A model generated the notes under the pieces. The model was not told where the DNA came from, ran no database searches, and was given only the letters and a program-made list of their open reading frames with translations. Source: Hippopus hippopus (lineage: Eukaryota; Mollusca; Bivalvia; Cardiida; Cardiidae). From it: DNA of 64,000 nt. A program made the position numbers and the translations under genes. Of the stretch, positions 13,401-28,400 are shown one piece after another (position 1 is the stretch's first letter; every line of letters begins with the position of its first letter). The stretch covers positions 15,678,456 through 15,742,455 of the forward strand of contig OX328110.1 of assembly GCA_946811185.2 (NCBI GenBank), read 5' to 3'.

Positions 13401-16400
13401 TCAGACACCTACCATTCGTCTAGCCACAATTCTAGTCCTGGGTTGCAAGCGATGACCAAAAAAGCCCTGATCACACGCAAAACAACGCATATCATTAAAC
13501 ATACGCCTTCAGGTGGTAATTCAATTAAGTCTTGCTCCATGAAACAGGGGTTTAATGCATTTGCAAAAAGTATCGACCCATGTCAGCCTGCGCTTTCCGC
13601 GCAGGCTGATATGGATCGATACTTTTTGGTAATCGTAAATGATCTGCATGTCCATGGATCATTCTACCCCCGGATTCTGTCAATTGTTATAGTAAATACG
13701 ATTTATTGATCCATAATTGTTTGATGACTGGCGTAGTATCATGTATGACAGACATGCTTTAAACCTCCTTTGCGAGAGCACGGCTTAATCAATTGTACGC
13801 CACAAGCTATCTTACCGATATGTCCAGGCTATTTATACATTTACCTCTGGCTATCCCACGGTTATTTCGCAACCTAAGGCCCGCAACTCTTCTTAGAGTC
13901 TCTATATCAGACCGCATATGTCTTCCGTCAGCCGAAATAGAGCGTTCGTGGTGTGCAGTCTCCGCGTCAAACAGAAACCCGATACCTGGAGGGTATAAAA
14001 GTTTAACATATTTTTACTGATTTTTTTTTTTACTGCTTCATCAAAATCGCTATTGGAGCCTACCATTGTATAGGTTTCTTCTTCTTCTCCTATGATAATT
14101 TACAGATGACTAGAATAACCTCCTACACCACAAAATTGCAAACAGAAGAAATGTATCAAATTTATTCGAATGAAATTGATTAAATTAACCGTCTGACCGA
14201 TCATGTTGTAAAATAAAGATCCTCCATTTATCTGGTCTAAATTATCTTTCTTTATGCATACCCCTTAGAATATGTAAATGAGTTAACCCATATAAATCGC
14301 AATAGTATTTGGATGTGTATAAATTGAGGTTGAATTTGTTTAAAATGTCAGTTGCCTTAGTCGTTTTTCTGCATTAGTGCTCTCGTTTTGCGGTTACTAT
14401 TCGGCAGGTTATTTTCCAGCGTGATTTGTTCATATGTTAACTGGGACTGTGTCCTCTAAGAATTATGCTATGGTATGCATCGCCTGACTTCAATGGGCGT
14501 GCGTATCTAAATGACAGTGATTGGTTTAACTCTTTACCACATGACAAAATATTAGGCTTGTCCAAATCGGAAGTATAACTTTCGAAAATGACAAATTTAG
14601 TATGGCTCAAATGATGGGATTCGTCTTTGACCGTATAAACACTTGAGAACAAAAAGAAAATAATGGCTCCCGTAATGTTTTCAAAGCCTTTCTCCTTTGG
14701 GCTTGTGTACGAGTATATAACACACGGGATTGTTCAATAAAGTGTTAACTCATGGGCAGGACTGATTGTGGGTTGAAATAAGACTATTATTATTCAATTT
14801 AAAAAGGGACATTTAGACATTTGCGTAAAGTGTCGTCTCGGATCAGTCTGTGCTGTCCGCGCAGGCTAATTCGAAACGACACTTTCCGTTTTTATGTAAT
14901 TTTCTGTTTTGCGCAAGTCTACTGAAGAACAAAATTTGATGTAGACGTAAAGTGCCGTCTCGGATTAGCCTGCGCGGACTGCGCAGGCTGATCCGAGACG
15001 ACACGTTACGCAAATGTCCGAATGTCCCTTTTCGCGTGTTGCAAGCCATTTATACTTACACAGTATATCACCAAATCTCTTGTCAATTTCACCTGCAATC
15101 GAAAAGTAACACAATCAAAGTTCTGTAGGTACTGTGATTTGAATTCAGTGCTTTAAAGGATTCAACAGAATAGTATCTACTAGCTTTCTACCTCAAGAAA
15201 CAAACTTAATGGAGACGACTTCGAAATGGTTGTCATGTGCATTTTTTTTGCTTTTGCCACATTTTTAAATACGTATTTATGTAATAAAACGTAGTTGATG
15301 CTGAATGTCCCCATTTTGTCAGGATGTTCTCAGTTTGCTAGAAGTATTCTATTAATTTTTTTCCAGATAAAGAGATATAGAGTTGTCAAAATTGAAGACA
15401 TCTGCAGACGGCAAATAAAGTTTGTCTCAAATAATGGGGACCTTTCTTTCAAAGTTAAGAAAAACATTGTTGGACATGGAGAAAATGCTGGTTACCAGCA
15501 TTTTCTCCATGTCCAACAATGTTTTTAAAAGCCATCTTTCTAAAGAGAAGTAAAAGTAGGGAACTGTTTTGTTAAAGGAAAAGGGTCCATTTATGTAACA
15601 GCTTGCATAACACGGTAACCTAGAATTGACTTTTAACTCATTTAATCATGACAAAAACCATAAATCATAAACCTTTTTTCCCCACCAATTAGAGGACAGA
15701 CGCCAATTTATCCCGAGAGTCAGATGATTTAGAACTTTTCGATGTACAGCTAGCTACATATTCAAATTCTGCATTGTAGACTTCAGGTCATTTGGGAACT
15801 AAGACTTCCATATTAAGGGTCTTTGTAGTCTTTGTAAAAAAAAAAAGAATCCGAAAGAGCGGTCCTGTATGCCTCAAAATTGTAGCACTGGATATATGTG
15901 TCTGTTTATTGCCCAATAGCGTTGACGGTCATGTGGGTGAATCTTTGGGCAAGGCATTACAGAGCCTCGGCCTGATGAAACCAAGGGACGACATGAAGGT
16001 ATGCTGCGATATGACAAATACTGTTGAAATCGACGTTAAGCTCTATTCAGACAAACAAACAAAGACTACAAAGCTAGCTGTATTTAAGAACAAATTAGAC
16101 TTTTTTTTTTTTAATTTACTCTCGTACTCAGTCGTAAAGAGTAAACAATACTATTTAGACTGTTTTGAAGAAAATCATACAAGCTAAAAATCTTAAAATA
16201 ACTTGTTACGTTCTCTTTGTCTTTGTCGAACAAAACATTTTATCGGTTTTAGAGAAAAGCTTCGCTGAAATAAAAATTACTTGACTGACACTGTCTAATC
16301 CTTAAAATTACCCCAGTAACAGTTATTGTTTTCCCCAGGGCAGTGTAGATTAGATTAGACACCGAGAAACTTGCAGTCTGATCTTGTTCTATACCTTCTT

Positions 16401-19400
16401 ATGTTTGGGTATTCAGGACGAAACTAGCCTTAAACTGCAATATTTGCATATTTTATCCGAGTTTAGATCTTGATTACGTTCATTTGGAAATCTAAAGATT
16501 GACTCTTAGTGTAATAAATAACTGAGTGACGTTATAAGACTACAGAAAGATGAAAAATATTGCAAAACTAAGGCTGTTTTTAGCAGAATTTCTAACAAGA
16601 TATGAGACACTGTAGACCCAAAGTCAGACTGAACGTTCTGTGAAATCTGATCTTGATCTACATTGTCCGAAAAATGAAGGAAAGTTGACATCGATAGACT
16701 GAAGAATAAATGATTGATCTACGAAGAACCTTGCGTGATTTTATATAGCATTACATACAAGTCAACTGATTTAGAAAGACATTGAAAAATTACATATTCT
16801 AATCTGACGGTTGTAATTTCCGAGTTGATTCAAATAATTTTTCTTTTACATACTTCGTCACGAAAAGTTTATCTGCGTTCTGTTTTTTATATATATATAT
16901 ATATATTTGTGTGAGCTGATTACTCTTTTTCAATACGGTACATTGTATTTAAAGGGACTCGCAACTGAATTTTGACCCATCCCTCCTTTTTTCAAAGAAT
17001 TTGGTTATTCCATGTAATATCGTTAAGATGCGACTGCTTCATTTTAATATGGGATTAAATGAAACATATAGGCTAGTAAATGCCATCTTCGGGAATTAAA
17101 CCCAGCACCCAAAAAATAAAAGCTGAAGTTTCCACCACCAGAGCCTCCACGGTACGCTTTGTGATATCTAGATGTGTATCAATATGTATTTATAACTTCT
17201 CACGTGATAGCAGCTTCCACATGACTAAAGGATAATGAAAAATCCTTGAAAAGTAATTGAATTGGATATCAGCAGTGTTTTCTTCTTTTATTTTCTTGCA
17301 ATATTTTGGTCTTTCAAATATATCTTTAAGCAAATATATGTGCAGTGTATATACGTTTTTAAAAATCTCTGTTTCTAAGTTGCCTCAACAAAACTTCGTT
17401 GCAGGTTGCTTTAAAACCTAATGAAAATGTCAAACCTTCGAATTAACCCTTAGGCTGCTAAGCGCGACTCACTGACCTTTTGCGGACAGTGTAGATCAAG
17501 ATCAGACTGCACAGAATGTGCAGTCTGATCTTGGATCTACTCTGTCCGACAAAGAGATATTTCTCCCCGGAGTATAACTTTGAAATACAAACATTTTGTA
17601 CTATCGGCTTGAAGGTATCATTTAACTTATTCAGTGGGACAAGGGTTAGAATGTCTGGATCTATTTTTATTCGTTAACCCTCACTGCCTTGAAAAAATAT
17701 TCTAAGCCGTCGACTTTGAAGGATTTCTTGTTATATAGATAATTTATATGAACTACAAGGTTTAACACACTAAGACACTTTGGAAACTTCACTTTTGGTT
17801 TTATGATAGACACATTTGAAAGGTAAAGATAACTCAATCGTCAAAATCATAGTTTTAAATTTGATAAGTAAAAGTGACCCCTGACATGATTGATTGATTG
17901 TATGGTGTTTTAAGCCGTTTTCAGTTATATCACAGATCTAATGCACCTGTCAATGCTTTCCTGGAGTTTCTCTTTACCAGTACTTCGCACAGTATTATTC
18001 CCAAGCCGATGACTGCTTTTCCACAAAATAATCTCCGAAGCAATGATCAACGGTGAAAGAGAAATGAATCTTGTTGCAATCTCTATCATCGGAAGGAAAT
18101 TGGTCAAGCTTGGGCTTCAAACCAACGACCCCCTGGTTGCAGGTCCTGTAAGCTACCGACTGCATTACAGGCTCAGCCCCCGTGGCAATGTCAAATGAAT
18201 TCTTTACACGCAACAAAGACCCGGAAATTTTGTATCATAGTTCCTGTGCCTGACTTTTTTTTCAGTATATCATGAGGGGTTTTCGCATTAGTACAGTTAA
18301 CTTTTTACAAGGCGACACAATGTCGGACCACTTCAAATTCAAAGCTTTTGAAGCCGACAAAAAGTTATGCGACTCAAAATATGAAAGTTGTCATGAAACA
18401 GCTAGAAAAACAATATTGACGGAAAAGGAGAAAATGCTGGTTAACAACATTTGCTCCTTTATCTATAATGTTTTTAAAAGCATTCTGTTGAAAAACGCGC
18501 TGATTTGTTTGTTAAGGGGGTTACGCTGTGTGGTGTCAGTTGTTCTGTGTTTGCTGTGTTAGGTACCTTTAATTAGATACTTTAGAAATGACTCCAGAAA
18601 TAAATGACTACAAATCATACACAGATGAGCCGTGCTTGCTCTGTGAAAAGGGAGTTTGATGCATCTGCAAAAAGTATCGACCCACGTCAGCCTGCGCAGT
18701 CCGCGCAGGCTGACATAGGTCGAAACTTTTTGCTATTTGTAAATTTTCTGCATGTCCAAAGGCCATTCTACCTTATGATTGAGAGGATTGTTAGACAAAG
18801 TGGATTTTTATGGATCCATGATAGTGTGATTGATTCATTGATTGTATGGTGTTTAACGCCGTTTTCAACATTATTTCAGTTATATTACTGCGGCCAGTGC
18901 ACCTATCCATGCTTTCCTAGAGTCCGCACAATTTTCTTTCCAAGCCACTGGCTGCTTTCCCACATAATCATCGTGGAAACAATGGTCAGCAGTGGGAGAG
19001 GAATGAATCCTGTCGCAGTGACTATTATCAATCCTCGGAAAGAAATTGGCCGAGCCAGGGTTCGTTGCCAGGGATCGAACCCTGGACCCCGTGTCCATGA
19101 TAATGTGATGACTTGCTTGGTATAATGCATCACGTAGACGTATTTAACCCCCTTTTCTCAGCGCATGGCTCAGGTAAACGAGGCGTTTGATGAAAATGTT
19201 CTAGTTCACGTAAACAAATTACTCTTATAACTACAGAGACCGCGCTAACAAATCTTCGTTTCTGTACTTCATACTTCTAATTTACTGTAAAGAAATGGAC
19301 GGTATATTTAACCTCTTACCTCCTTCAGGCGTCTTGCTTGGCAATTTGGAAAAATATTGTGACAAAAGAAACATTACTCTCAGAACTAAAAAGATTTTAT

Positions 19401-22400
19401 TTAAAGTAATAGCTTTATGGCCACCTGCCCCCCCCCCCCCTCCCCCCCCAAAAAAAAAACCAAATCATTGTTTCTGTACTTATTGCCTGAAGCATTAAGA
19501 CTGCTATAAAGCGCGCCTCAAGGATCTTTTGCGGACAGTGTAGATCAAGATCAGACTGCACATAACGTGCAGTCTGATCTTGGATCTACACTGTCCGCTA
19601 AGGAAATACCGATGCCCAAAAAATACTTTTGAAATAGCAAAATTTGGGTTTGTACTATCGGCCTGAAACTTTCATATCACTAATTTAGCAGGATAAGGGT
19701 TAATCAATGCTAAGGTAAACCTATGACTTGGGAGCTATACTGTCTGTATGTTTAGTCAAGCCTTTCAGATAAAATCTCTTTTTTAAAGATACATCTATAC
19801 TCGTTTTCAGCCAGTTTTCAACCCATTTATTTATTATTTGGTGTTTTAAGGCGCATCGACAGCTGTGGTCATTTAGCGCGCATGAAGGTAATATTTAGAA
19901 ATGGAATAATAAAATGTTAATTTGATACTTAAAATCTATATTAGAGTCTATATTTTATTATAAAAATCTATCTCTTTTAGGTATTCTAAAATGTTATTCT
20001 GTTGTACATGTAAAAATAAATTTTGTATGCTATCAACACTAAAATGTTTTGACCGTATACGGTCGAAATTTTTACAGTTTAATAAAATATGTTTTATAGT
20101 TAAAGGTTCATTACAGTTTATACATTGTGGTGCTCTCTCATTATTTAAAAGATGCACATGTGAAAACCTTGAGTGTCCCACACGACATCTTGTTAAAATT
20201 ACTTGACTTTTTCTGTTACAATAAAATTCATATTTATCATTAAAATTTGGCTTGATTGCTAAAAGCTTGTTGTTAAAACATTGTTGCCATTTAATTTGAC
20301 ATTCAGACTTGATAAATTCATTTATTTGTTGTTTTTTGTCAGTATAAGGAATTTTTATGTTGGCTATGTTCATATTTACAGCATCCCTTGCTTCTTGATC
20401 AGCTATTTCATTACCTTTTATATTAATGTGGCTGGGTATCCAGCAGAATATTATTGTCTTTGATCTACATAAATAAACATATTTTCTGAAAAATTGTTGA
20501 ATCAGTGGATTTGGGTTATCAGGATGTTTTAAAGATTGTAAAACTGACATTGAATCAGAAAAAACTATGAATTTCTTGTTATTATTGTTTTGTATTGAAC
20601 AGAGGGCAATGTTTAAAGCTACAGCTTCTGCTGAAAAAATAGAGCTATGATCTGGTAGTCTTATTTTGGCAGTTTCTTGCTTGTGTACTGAAGCGCAACC
20701 AACTTTATTGTCTTGTTTCGAACCATCAGTATAAATTGAAATGTAATCTTTATACTGTGATTTGATTTCTAAAAATTTATTTTGATAAAATAATGGATTT
20801 GTAACTGATTTCTTATTTACGTTGAGATCAAAAATAATATTTGGTGGATCTATGGTCCACGGCTCTTTTACAGGAAGTTTAAAGGGTTTAATATTCTTTA
20901 CATTTATGTTTGACTCATTAAGAAGAGGTTCAACTCGTAGACCAAGTGGTTTGATAAAATTAGGTTTATTTTGAAAGAGTATTTTGTTGGGTGGATTAAA
21001 AATGTCCTTGTAAACCGGATTTTTTGTATTTGAAGCCAGTTTAGTTACGTATTGTAAGGACAGTTTTTTCCTTCTATCATATAAGGATGGCTCCTGGGCC
21101 TCTGAATACAAACTTGTGACAGGTGACGTACGGAAAGCTCCCAAAGCTAACCGAAGACCCTGATGATGAATAGTGTCCAACTTTTTTAGGTAGCTTTTTC
21201 GTGCAGAGCCATATATAATACATCCATAATCCAGTTTTGACCGTATTAAAGATCTGTATAGATTTAAAAGAGTTTTCTTATCTCCTCCCCAGTCAGAGTG
21301 GGAAAGTATTTTTAAAACATTTAAAGCTTTTTGACATTTCAGTTTCAAAGCATTAATATGTGGTATGAAAGAAAGTTTTTTGTCAAAGATAACTCCTAAA
21401 AATTTTGCTTGATCTATTATTGGAATTGGACTATTATATATTTTCAATGATGGATCCAAGTGCAACCTGTGCTCTTGGCAGAAGTGTACACAGTTTGTCT
21501 TTGTCTTGGAAAATTTAAAACCATTTTCTATAGTCCATTTCTCAATTTTGTCTAAATTATTTTGAAGCTTAGTTTCAATTGTTTTCATATCTTTGGACCT
21601 GTAACATATTAAAAAATCATCCACATATAAGGAACAGTTCACATCGTCATCTAAACATTTTACAATATTGTTAATCTTGATATTGAACAGAGTAGGTGAG
21701 AGGATACTTCCTTGAGGAACTCCCTGTTCTTGTTCATAGTCATCAGAAAAAGATGTGCCTATTTTAACTTTGAAAGATCTATTTGATAAAAAATTTGAAA
21801 TAAACTTGGGTAGATTTCCCCTTAATCCAATTTTATGAATGTCTTTTAAAATGCCATGTTTCCACGTGGTGTCATAAGCTTTTTCTAGATCAAAAAATAT
21901 GGCAACTACATGTTGTTTCTTTACAAAAGCATTTCTGATAAAAGATTCTAATCGTACTAATTGATCTGTCGTGCTTCTGTTTTTTCGGAACCCTGATTGA
22001 TGTTCCGATATAATATTATTGGATTCGAGGTAAAAATTAAGTCTATTGTTTATCATTCTCTCCATGGTCTTACATATACAACTAGTTAAAGCTATGGGTC
22101 TATAATTTGTTGGATTTGTATGATCTTTATTTGGCTTAGGAATTGGAATGATTGTAGCTTTGGACCAACTTTTCGGGAAGATACCTTGTTCCCATATAAT
22201 GTTAAAAATGTTTAACAGAGTTTGTAATGAAATACGAGGTAAATGTTTTAAAAGTTGATAGTGTACTTCGTCTGCACCTGCAGCAGAATCGTGAGCATTT
22301 TTTAGAGAATCTTCAAGTTCTGATAGTGTGAAAGGTAAGTTGTAGTTTTCATTTGTATCCGTTTCAAAATTAAGTTCTTCCATTTCTGCTTCTTGCTTAT

Positions 22401-25400
22401 GTTTTTTAAATTGTGGTTGATAATTTGCAGAAGAAGAGTTTGTTTTGAAAGTTTTACCCAGGATATTAGCGATTTCTTCTTTACTTTCGTAGATTTTGTC
22501 ATCTACCTTGATATGCGAGTGTTTCATGGTTTGATTCTTTCCATTTATTTTCCTTAACATATTCCAAATGGTTGTCATGGGAGTTCTAGCATTAAGTTTA
22601 GAAATGAAATCTTTCCAAGATGATCTTTTTGCTTGTTTAATAGTACGTCGAGCCTTAGCTCTCATAATTTTACAAACATTTAAGTTTGTTTTTGTTGGAT
22701 ATTGTTTGAAACGTTTTAAACTGTCTTTACGTTTTTTAATAGCTTCTTTACAATCATCATTAAACCATGGCTTTTTCTTCTTAAAAGTATTTGTTGAAAT
22801 CTTCGGGATGCACTGATTTGATATGTCAATTAAAGTTTCAGTAAAAGAAAGCATTGGATCTTCTGAATTTTCAAAATTGTCAATCAGTAATTTTTCATGG
22901 CAAAGAATATTGAATTTTTCCCAGTTAGCTTTTTTAAAATTCCATTTTGGAATTTTCTCATCTTCTGTTTTCTCAGTTTCTTGTATAATGATAGGAAAAT
23001 GATCACTTCCATGAGAATCTTCACATACTTTCCATTCATAATCAAGGTACAAGGAAGGATGGCAGAGTGAAAGATCTATTGCTGTGAAAGAACCTGATCC
23101 AGGATGCAGGTATGTATGTTGATTGGAATTAAATAGACATAAATTATTCTCTGCAATGAAATCTTCAATTATTTTACCTCTATCATTGGTATCTGAACAA
23201 CCCCATAATTGGCTATGTCCATTAAAATCACCACATATGATGTAAGGTTGAGGTAGTTGTAGTAAAAGATTTTCTAAATCATTTTGATCTATTCTTTTAT
23301 TTGGTGGGATATAGATAGAGCATATTGTTATAGTTTTATTTAAAGATGCTTTTATTGCTATTGCTTGTAGATTTGTGTTTAAGTCTATCTTACGATGAGG
23401 TACCGTAGAATGTATTATGATAGAAGAACCACCAGATGCTCTTTGGCAATCATTATGTATGTAGTGATAGGAAGAATAATTGCGAACTTCCAAGTTATCA
23501 TTGGGGGTTATAAAAGTTTCTTGAAGACAACAAATTTGTGGATTTAATAAAGATAAAAGAATTAGTAGTTCATTAAAGTTGGCTTTTAGACCTCTACAAT
23601 TCCATTGTAAAATTGAGTTTTGACCCATTATACTTGTATATTGGGAGTTTGAATTTACTTAAAAGTTATTTGACTGAGGAGTCAATTTCCAATTCCATAT
23701 CTTCTAAACTTTCAAATTTATTTGCCAGCTTAATAGGATCCTGTGACCCTTTCTTCTGTCTATTTGATTGTTGTTTATCTTTTTCTTTTTTATCTGGTTT
23801 ATTTTTCTGGCTTTTATTTGGTGATGTAGGGCATGAATTAGCTCTAGAAGCTGATCTTGATCTACTAGAGTCTTTTGTTTGGTTAGATTTTGAACCTGTT
23901 TCAGATGTTCGAGGTGGTTGGACAGATGGAGACGTAGATTTTGAGGAAGGTTTAGCGCCTTGCTCAAAATCCACGGGATCATACTGTGTTCCACAAGTTC
24001 TCGTCTGAGGTTTTGCTGTTGCTGATTGAACTATCTTAGAGTACCTAGGTTCAAAAGCTGTCTCATATTGTTTTTTTGCCTCAAAGTACGAAATCTTTCT
24101 TATTGTTTTAATTCTCATAATTTCTTTTTCTCTTTTCCAGACTTCACAGTTGGTTGATCTTGCACTGTGATCTTTACCACAATTTACACATTTGAAAGGT
24201 CTTTGGCAGATGCTAGATGTGTGTTTGGATTCACCACATCTATCACAGATTACTGCATCTGTGAGCTTGCAGTTGTCTTCGTGGTGTCCAAATTTTTGAC
24301 AATTAAAACAGCGCAAAGGATTTGGGATGAACTGTTCCACTGGTACTGTACGATAAAAGATTCTAATACTCTGAGGCAAAGTGGTGGTGTTAAAAGTGAG
24401 GAGTAGTGTATTGGTTTCAAGTTGAACATTATCTTTTTTTATTTTGAATCTCTTGCACGCAACAACTCCTTGCGGTGCAAGATATTCAACAATTTTTTCC
24501 TCTGTTTCTCCTTTCAGTACCCTGTCTTTCACAATTCCTCTGGATTTGTTTAGTGAGTTGTGTTCTGAGACTGAGACTTTCAAGTTGTAAAACTTTTTCA
24601 CTTTTAATAGAGATTCAACTTGACTTGCTCTTGATGTTTCAACGAGTAGTAGTTCGTTTTTTAATTTTTTAACTGATTTTGGAGTGCCTATCAAACTTTC
24701 TATCTGTTTTTCTATTATGAAGGGAGACAGAGATGTGATGGGCTTTGCCTCCTCACTTTTAATAACCAAGAACTTTGTATTGTTTAAGTAAGACGTTTCG
24801 TTTTCGTTATTCGGTCGGGGTCTTTTGTTTTGGGAAGCCATGATTTTGATAGTGTAATTTCAATAGCTATGCGCTCCACCCTCCTCGGAGCCCTACAAGG
24901 GGACGTCTAATGGAAATGGATTTCCTATTTCCGACGCCAGAGCTACATAGCTATTATACTTAACAAACCTTAAGCGAAGAGAAACTATAGGTCTATTAAT
25001 TAGCCCATCAGCCGCCGCTTTATAAAGGAAAACAATGTAAAAGATAAGAAAAAAGAAAAAATCTAACCCGGTTGGTATCATAAGATACAAAGAAAGAAAT
25101 ATAGATAAAAGTATGTAATCCTAAAAGCTAGACACGACCGAGCCGATTGAGACGGGTCGGGCCTAACCCATCCCTCTCGTCTATCCGAGGCCAGGGCCAA
25201 AGCAGTGTGTTGAGTGCTGGAGATCCCTGGGCACTCTCAACTACCAGGATCCCCTTTTCCGGCATACGAGATGCCACCCACGGCAAACAAGTGGCTTCTG
25301 AATCAAAGACAGAAATCTTTTATCAGAAGGAAGTTTGCTCAATGAAATATTTTCAATCAAGAAAGGTTTAGATATAGAGTGTTAGCATGATAACTTTAAT

Positions 25401-28400
25401 GATTAGAGCTGATAATTTAGAGCTTACTAGAGTTCCCATTGTAGATCTCTACTTGTAGGTAAGGTTCTAAATACAAGTATGCCAAATGTTTCAAATATTT
25501 CAAACATATAGTGCTAGAGATTAGAAAAGGTGTTGACGAAATACAAGAACAAAACATAGATGTTATACACAGATGTTGTTATACTCTTCGTCCAGTGTGC
25601 TACCCACTGGCACAGATGATACACACACAAATGAGCATGTTAGTATATGAGACAGGAAAGTGTATAGGAAAGATATGACTTCAAAAAATGAAAAAATAAA
25701 AAATCACTTTTGGAATGAAAAATTTGTTTTGGAAATCATTTGATCTTAATTTGTCTTGTTCTTCAGCCACTTTTATGTTTTAATTTTGGGTTTGTTAATT
25801 TTTTTCTGGAAATATTTAATCGAATTGACTTTAGTATTTTTATTTTCATATTTAGGTTGATTTTGTTATTGTCATATTTTTTCTAGTATTTACTTTGAAT
25901 TGAATTATTTTGGACCTGTTTTATTAATTTTAGTTTTATTATTATCGGTCTCCTCTGTTTCTGGGGACTTTTACCACCCATATGCCACAGAGGCGAAGGC
26001 AGCCACCAATTTCTAAGGCCCCGAGTGGCGGGGGCCCTTCAACCCATTTCATCTTTTTTTTATTAAACTATAATCATTCTTGTATCTTCATGCCAACGGT
26101 TGCAAGGTTGTATAGATTACGACCGATAGAAAATGTATTTCTTTTTCCGGAAGCCATCAAAGAAATTAATTTTGTGTCGTTTCCGTTTTTAAATCGAAGA
26201 TTTCCAATATGTACTCGTATTTATCCCTTACACCATATATATCGGTAATTTATCAATGTTTATACAGCTGACTAAATTCTGAACCATTCTACGGTTTATC
26301 AAATTCAAACTGTTTTTCTCTGTGGCTTTAACTATGTATCTTCAAAATAAAGTATCAGTGGATTGTACTTTCAATCGTCGAAAAAGGTCGAGTCTAAATA
26401 TTCGGCACTAAAAGAGTTAAATGCTCAGAATGACCAGGTTAAACCTAAACGGTGTTAGCGGATCGCACGGATAAAACTTCAAAAAAAGAAACTGCGGATC
26501 GTAAATCAATCGAAAATGCTTCCCACTTCATCTGTTTCACACTTAATAAAGCTGTAATTAAACTGAAAAGAAAAAATCGGTCGGACACACTTAGTGTGTT
26601 TAAGATTTCTTTTTCCACAGAAATCTATTAAAATGAGTGATAGCTTTCTGTTGCAGGTTTCTAGACTGATTTAATCCCTATCCTGCTAGATAAAAGAAAT
26701 GAAACTTTTAAGTCAATAGTAAAAACCCAAATTTTGCTGCTTGAACGCTATTTTTGGAGGAAAGATATCTCCTTATCGGACAGTGTAGATCCAAGATCAG
26801 ACTGCACGTTTCGTGCAGTCTGATCTTGATCTACGCTGTCCGATAAAATGTCAGTGAGTACCGCTTAGTAGCCTAAGGGTTAACACCTAACCAGGTGTAG
26901 ACGACCTTGTTTCATTTTTGCAGGAGTTTCTGATTCAACCTGAAGTGTTTTAGTGGACAATACGGACCGTCATGAGACTTCACAAATATTGAAACATTTA
27001 GATCGTAAATCATCCCTCTTTATCACTTTCACAGTTAGTAAAGCTGTAATTTCAGGCTGGAAAATTGGACTGAAAACGTTTCATTAGTGCATAAAAGTGT
27101 GGGAGTGTTTGCAGAAAGCCATTAAAATGAGTGATGGTTTTCTGTTGCTGATTTCGAAATTTATTTAACGCATAACCAGATGCAGGATGCAGGGAAACAA
27201 ACCTTCATTTCGTTTAGCAACGGACGATTTCGGAAAGCACTGTGGCAAGAAATTCAAATTAAGGCCGAAAAATCTAAACAGGCATCTCTCAAGCTCAGTT
27301 GATTGGTTGATTGATAGATGGAAAGCATTTGGTTCAGCCAATAAGAAGTTATGTAACTTTCAAAGAGAATAACCAGGTTCAACCTGAAGTGTTTTAGTGG
27401 ACAGTGCAGATTGTGCGGATTAGGCTTCAATCAAGAAAATTTGCCAGAAAATAGACAGGGGCCATTAGAATAAACATGTCTACATTTTTTACCATAGGGG
27501 CCATTAGAATGAACATGTCTACATTTTTTACCACAGGGGCCCTTACAATAAACGTGTCCACATTTTTTACCACAGGGGCCCTTAGAATAAACATGTCTAC
27601 ATTTTTTACCACAGGGGCCCTTAGAACAAACATGTCTACATTAGGGGCCCTTAGAATAAACATATCTACATTTTTTACCACAGGGGCCATTAGAATAAAC
27701 ATGTCTACATTTTTTTACCACAGGGGCCCTTAGAATAAACATGTCCACATTTTTTACCACAGGGGTCATTAGAATAAACATGTTTACATTTTTTGACCAC
27801 AGTGCCCTTAGAATAAACATGTCTACATTTTTTACCACAGGGGTCATTAGAATAAATATGTCTACATTAGGGGCCCTTAGAATAAACATGTCTACATTTT
27901 TTTACCACATGGGCCCTTAGAATAAACATGTCCACATTTTTTACCACAGGGGTCATTAGAATAAACATGTCCACATTTTTTGACCACAGGGACCCTTAGA
28001 ATAAACATGTCTATATTTTTTACCACGGGGGCCCTTAGAATAAATATGTCTACATTTTTTACCACAGGGACCCTTAGAATAAACATGTCCACATTTTTTA
28101 CCACAGGAGCCATTAGAATAAACATGTCCACATTTTTTACCACAGGGGTCATTAGAATAAAGATGTTTACATTTTTTGACCACAGGGGCCCTTAGAATAA
28201 ACATGTCTACATTTTTTACCACGGGGGCCCTTAGAATAAACATGTCTACATTTTTTACCACAGGGACCCTTAGAATAAACATGTCCACATTTTTTACCAC
28301 AGGAGCTATTAGAATAAACATGTCTACATTTTTTACCACAGGGACCCTTAGAATAAACATGTCCACATTTTTTTACCACAGGGGCTCTTAGAATAAACAT

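Larger units (their letters stand above)
19829..26037 (-). mobile_element. Full-length non-LTR retrotransposon (I-superfamily-like, two ORFs)
   Basis: Flanked by the 12-bp duplication TTCAACCCATTT (19817-19828 and 26038-26049). On the minus strand: a 5'UTR of about 1.2 kb (26037-24842) starting GAAGGGCCCCCGCCACTCGG-like, ORF1, a 37-bp gap, ORF2, a 3'UTR of about 120 bp and a tail CACCAAATAATAAAT. Both ORFs are open from end to end, so the copy looks young and possibly active. EN-RT-RNase H order with zinc-knuckle ORF1 fits the I/Nimb/Jockey-like group; the clade is not settled. It sits in the sense direction in TRIM intron 2. Confidence 0.9.

Noticed and set aside
15792..16187. 131-codon open frame
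   Set aside because: It crosses a SINE 3' piece and poly-T; no recognisable protein pattern or splice sites.
18604..19125. 173-codon open frame
   Set aside because: It runs through a family D MITE and a SINE; no domain and no independent gene signal.
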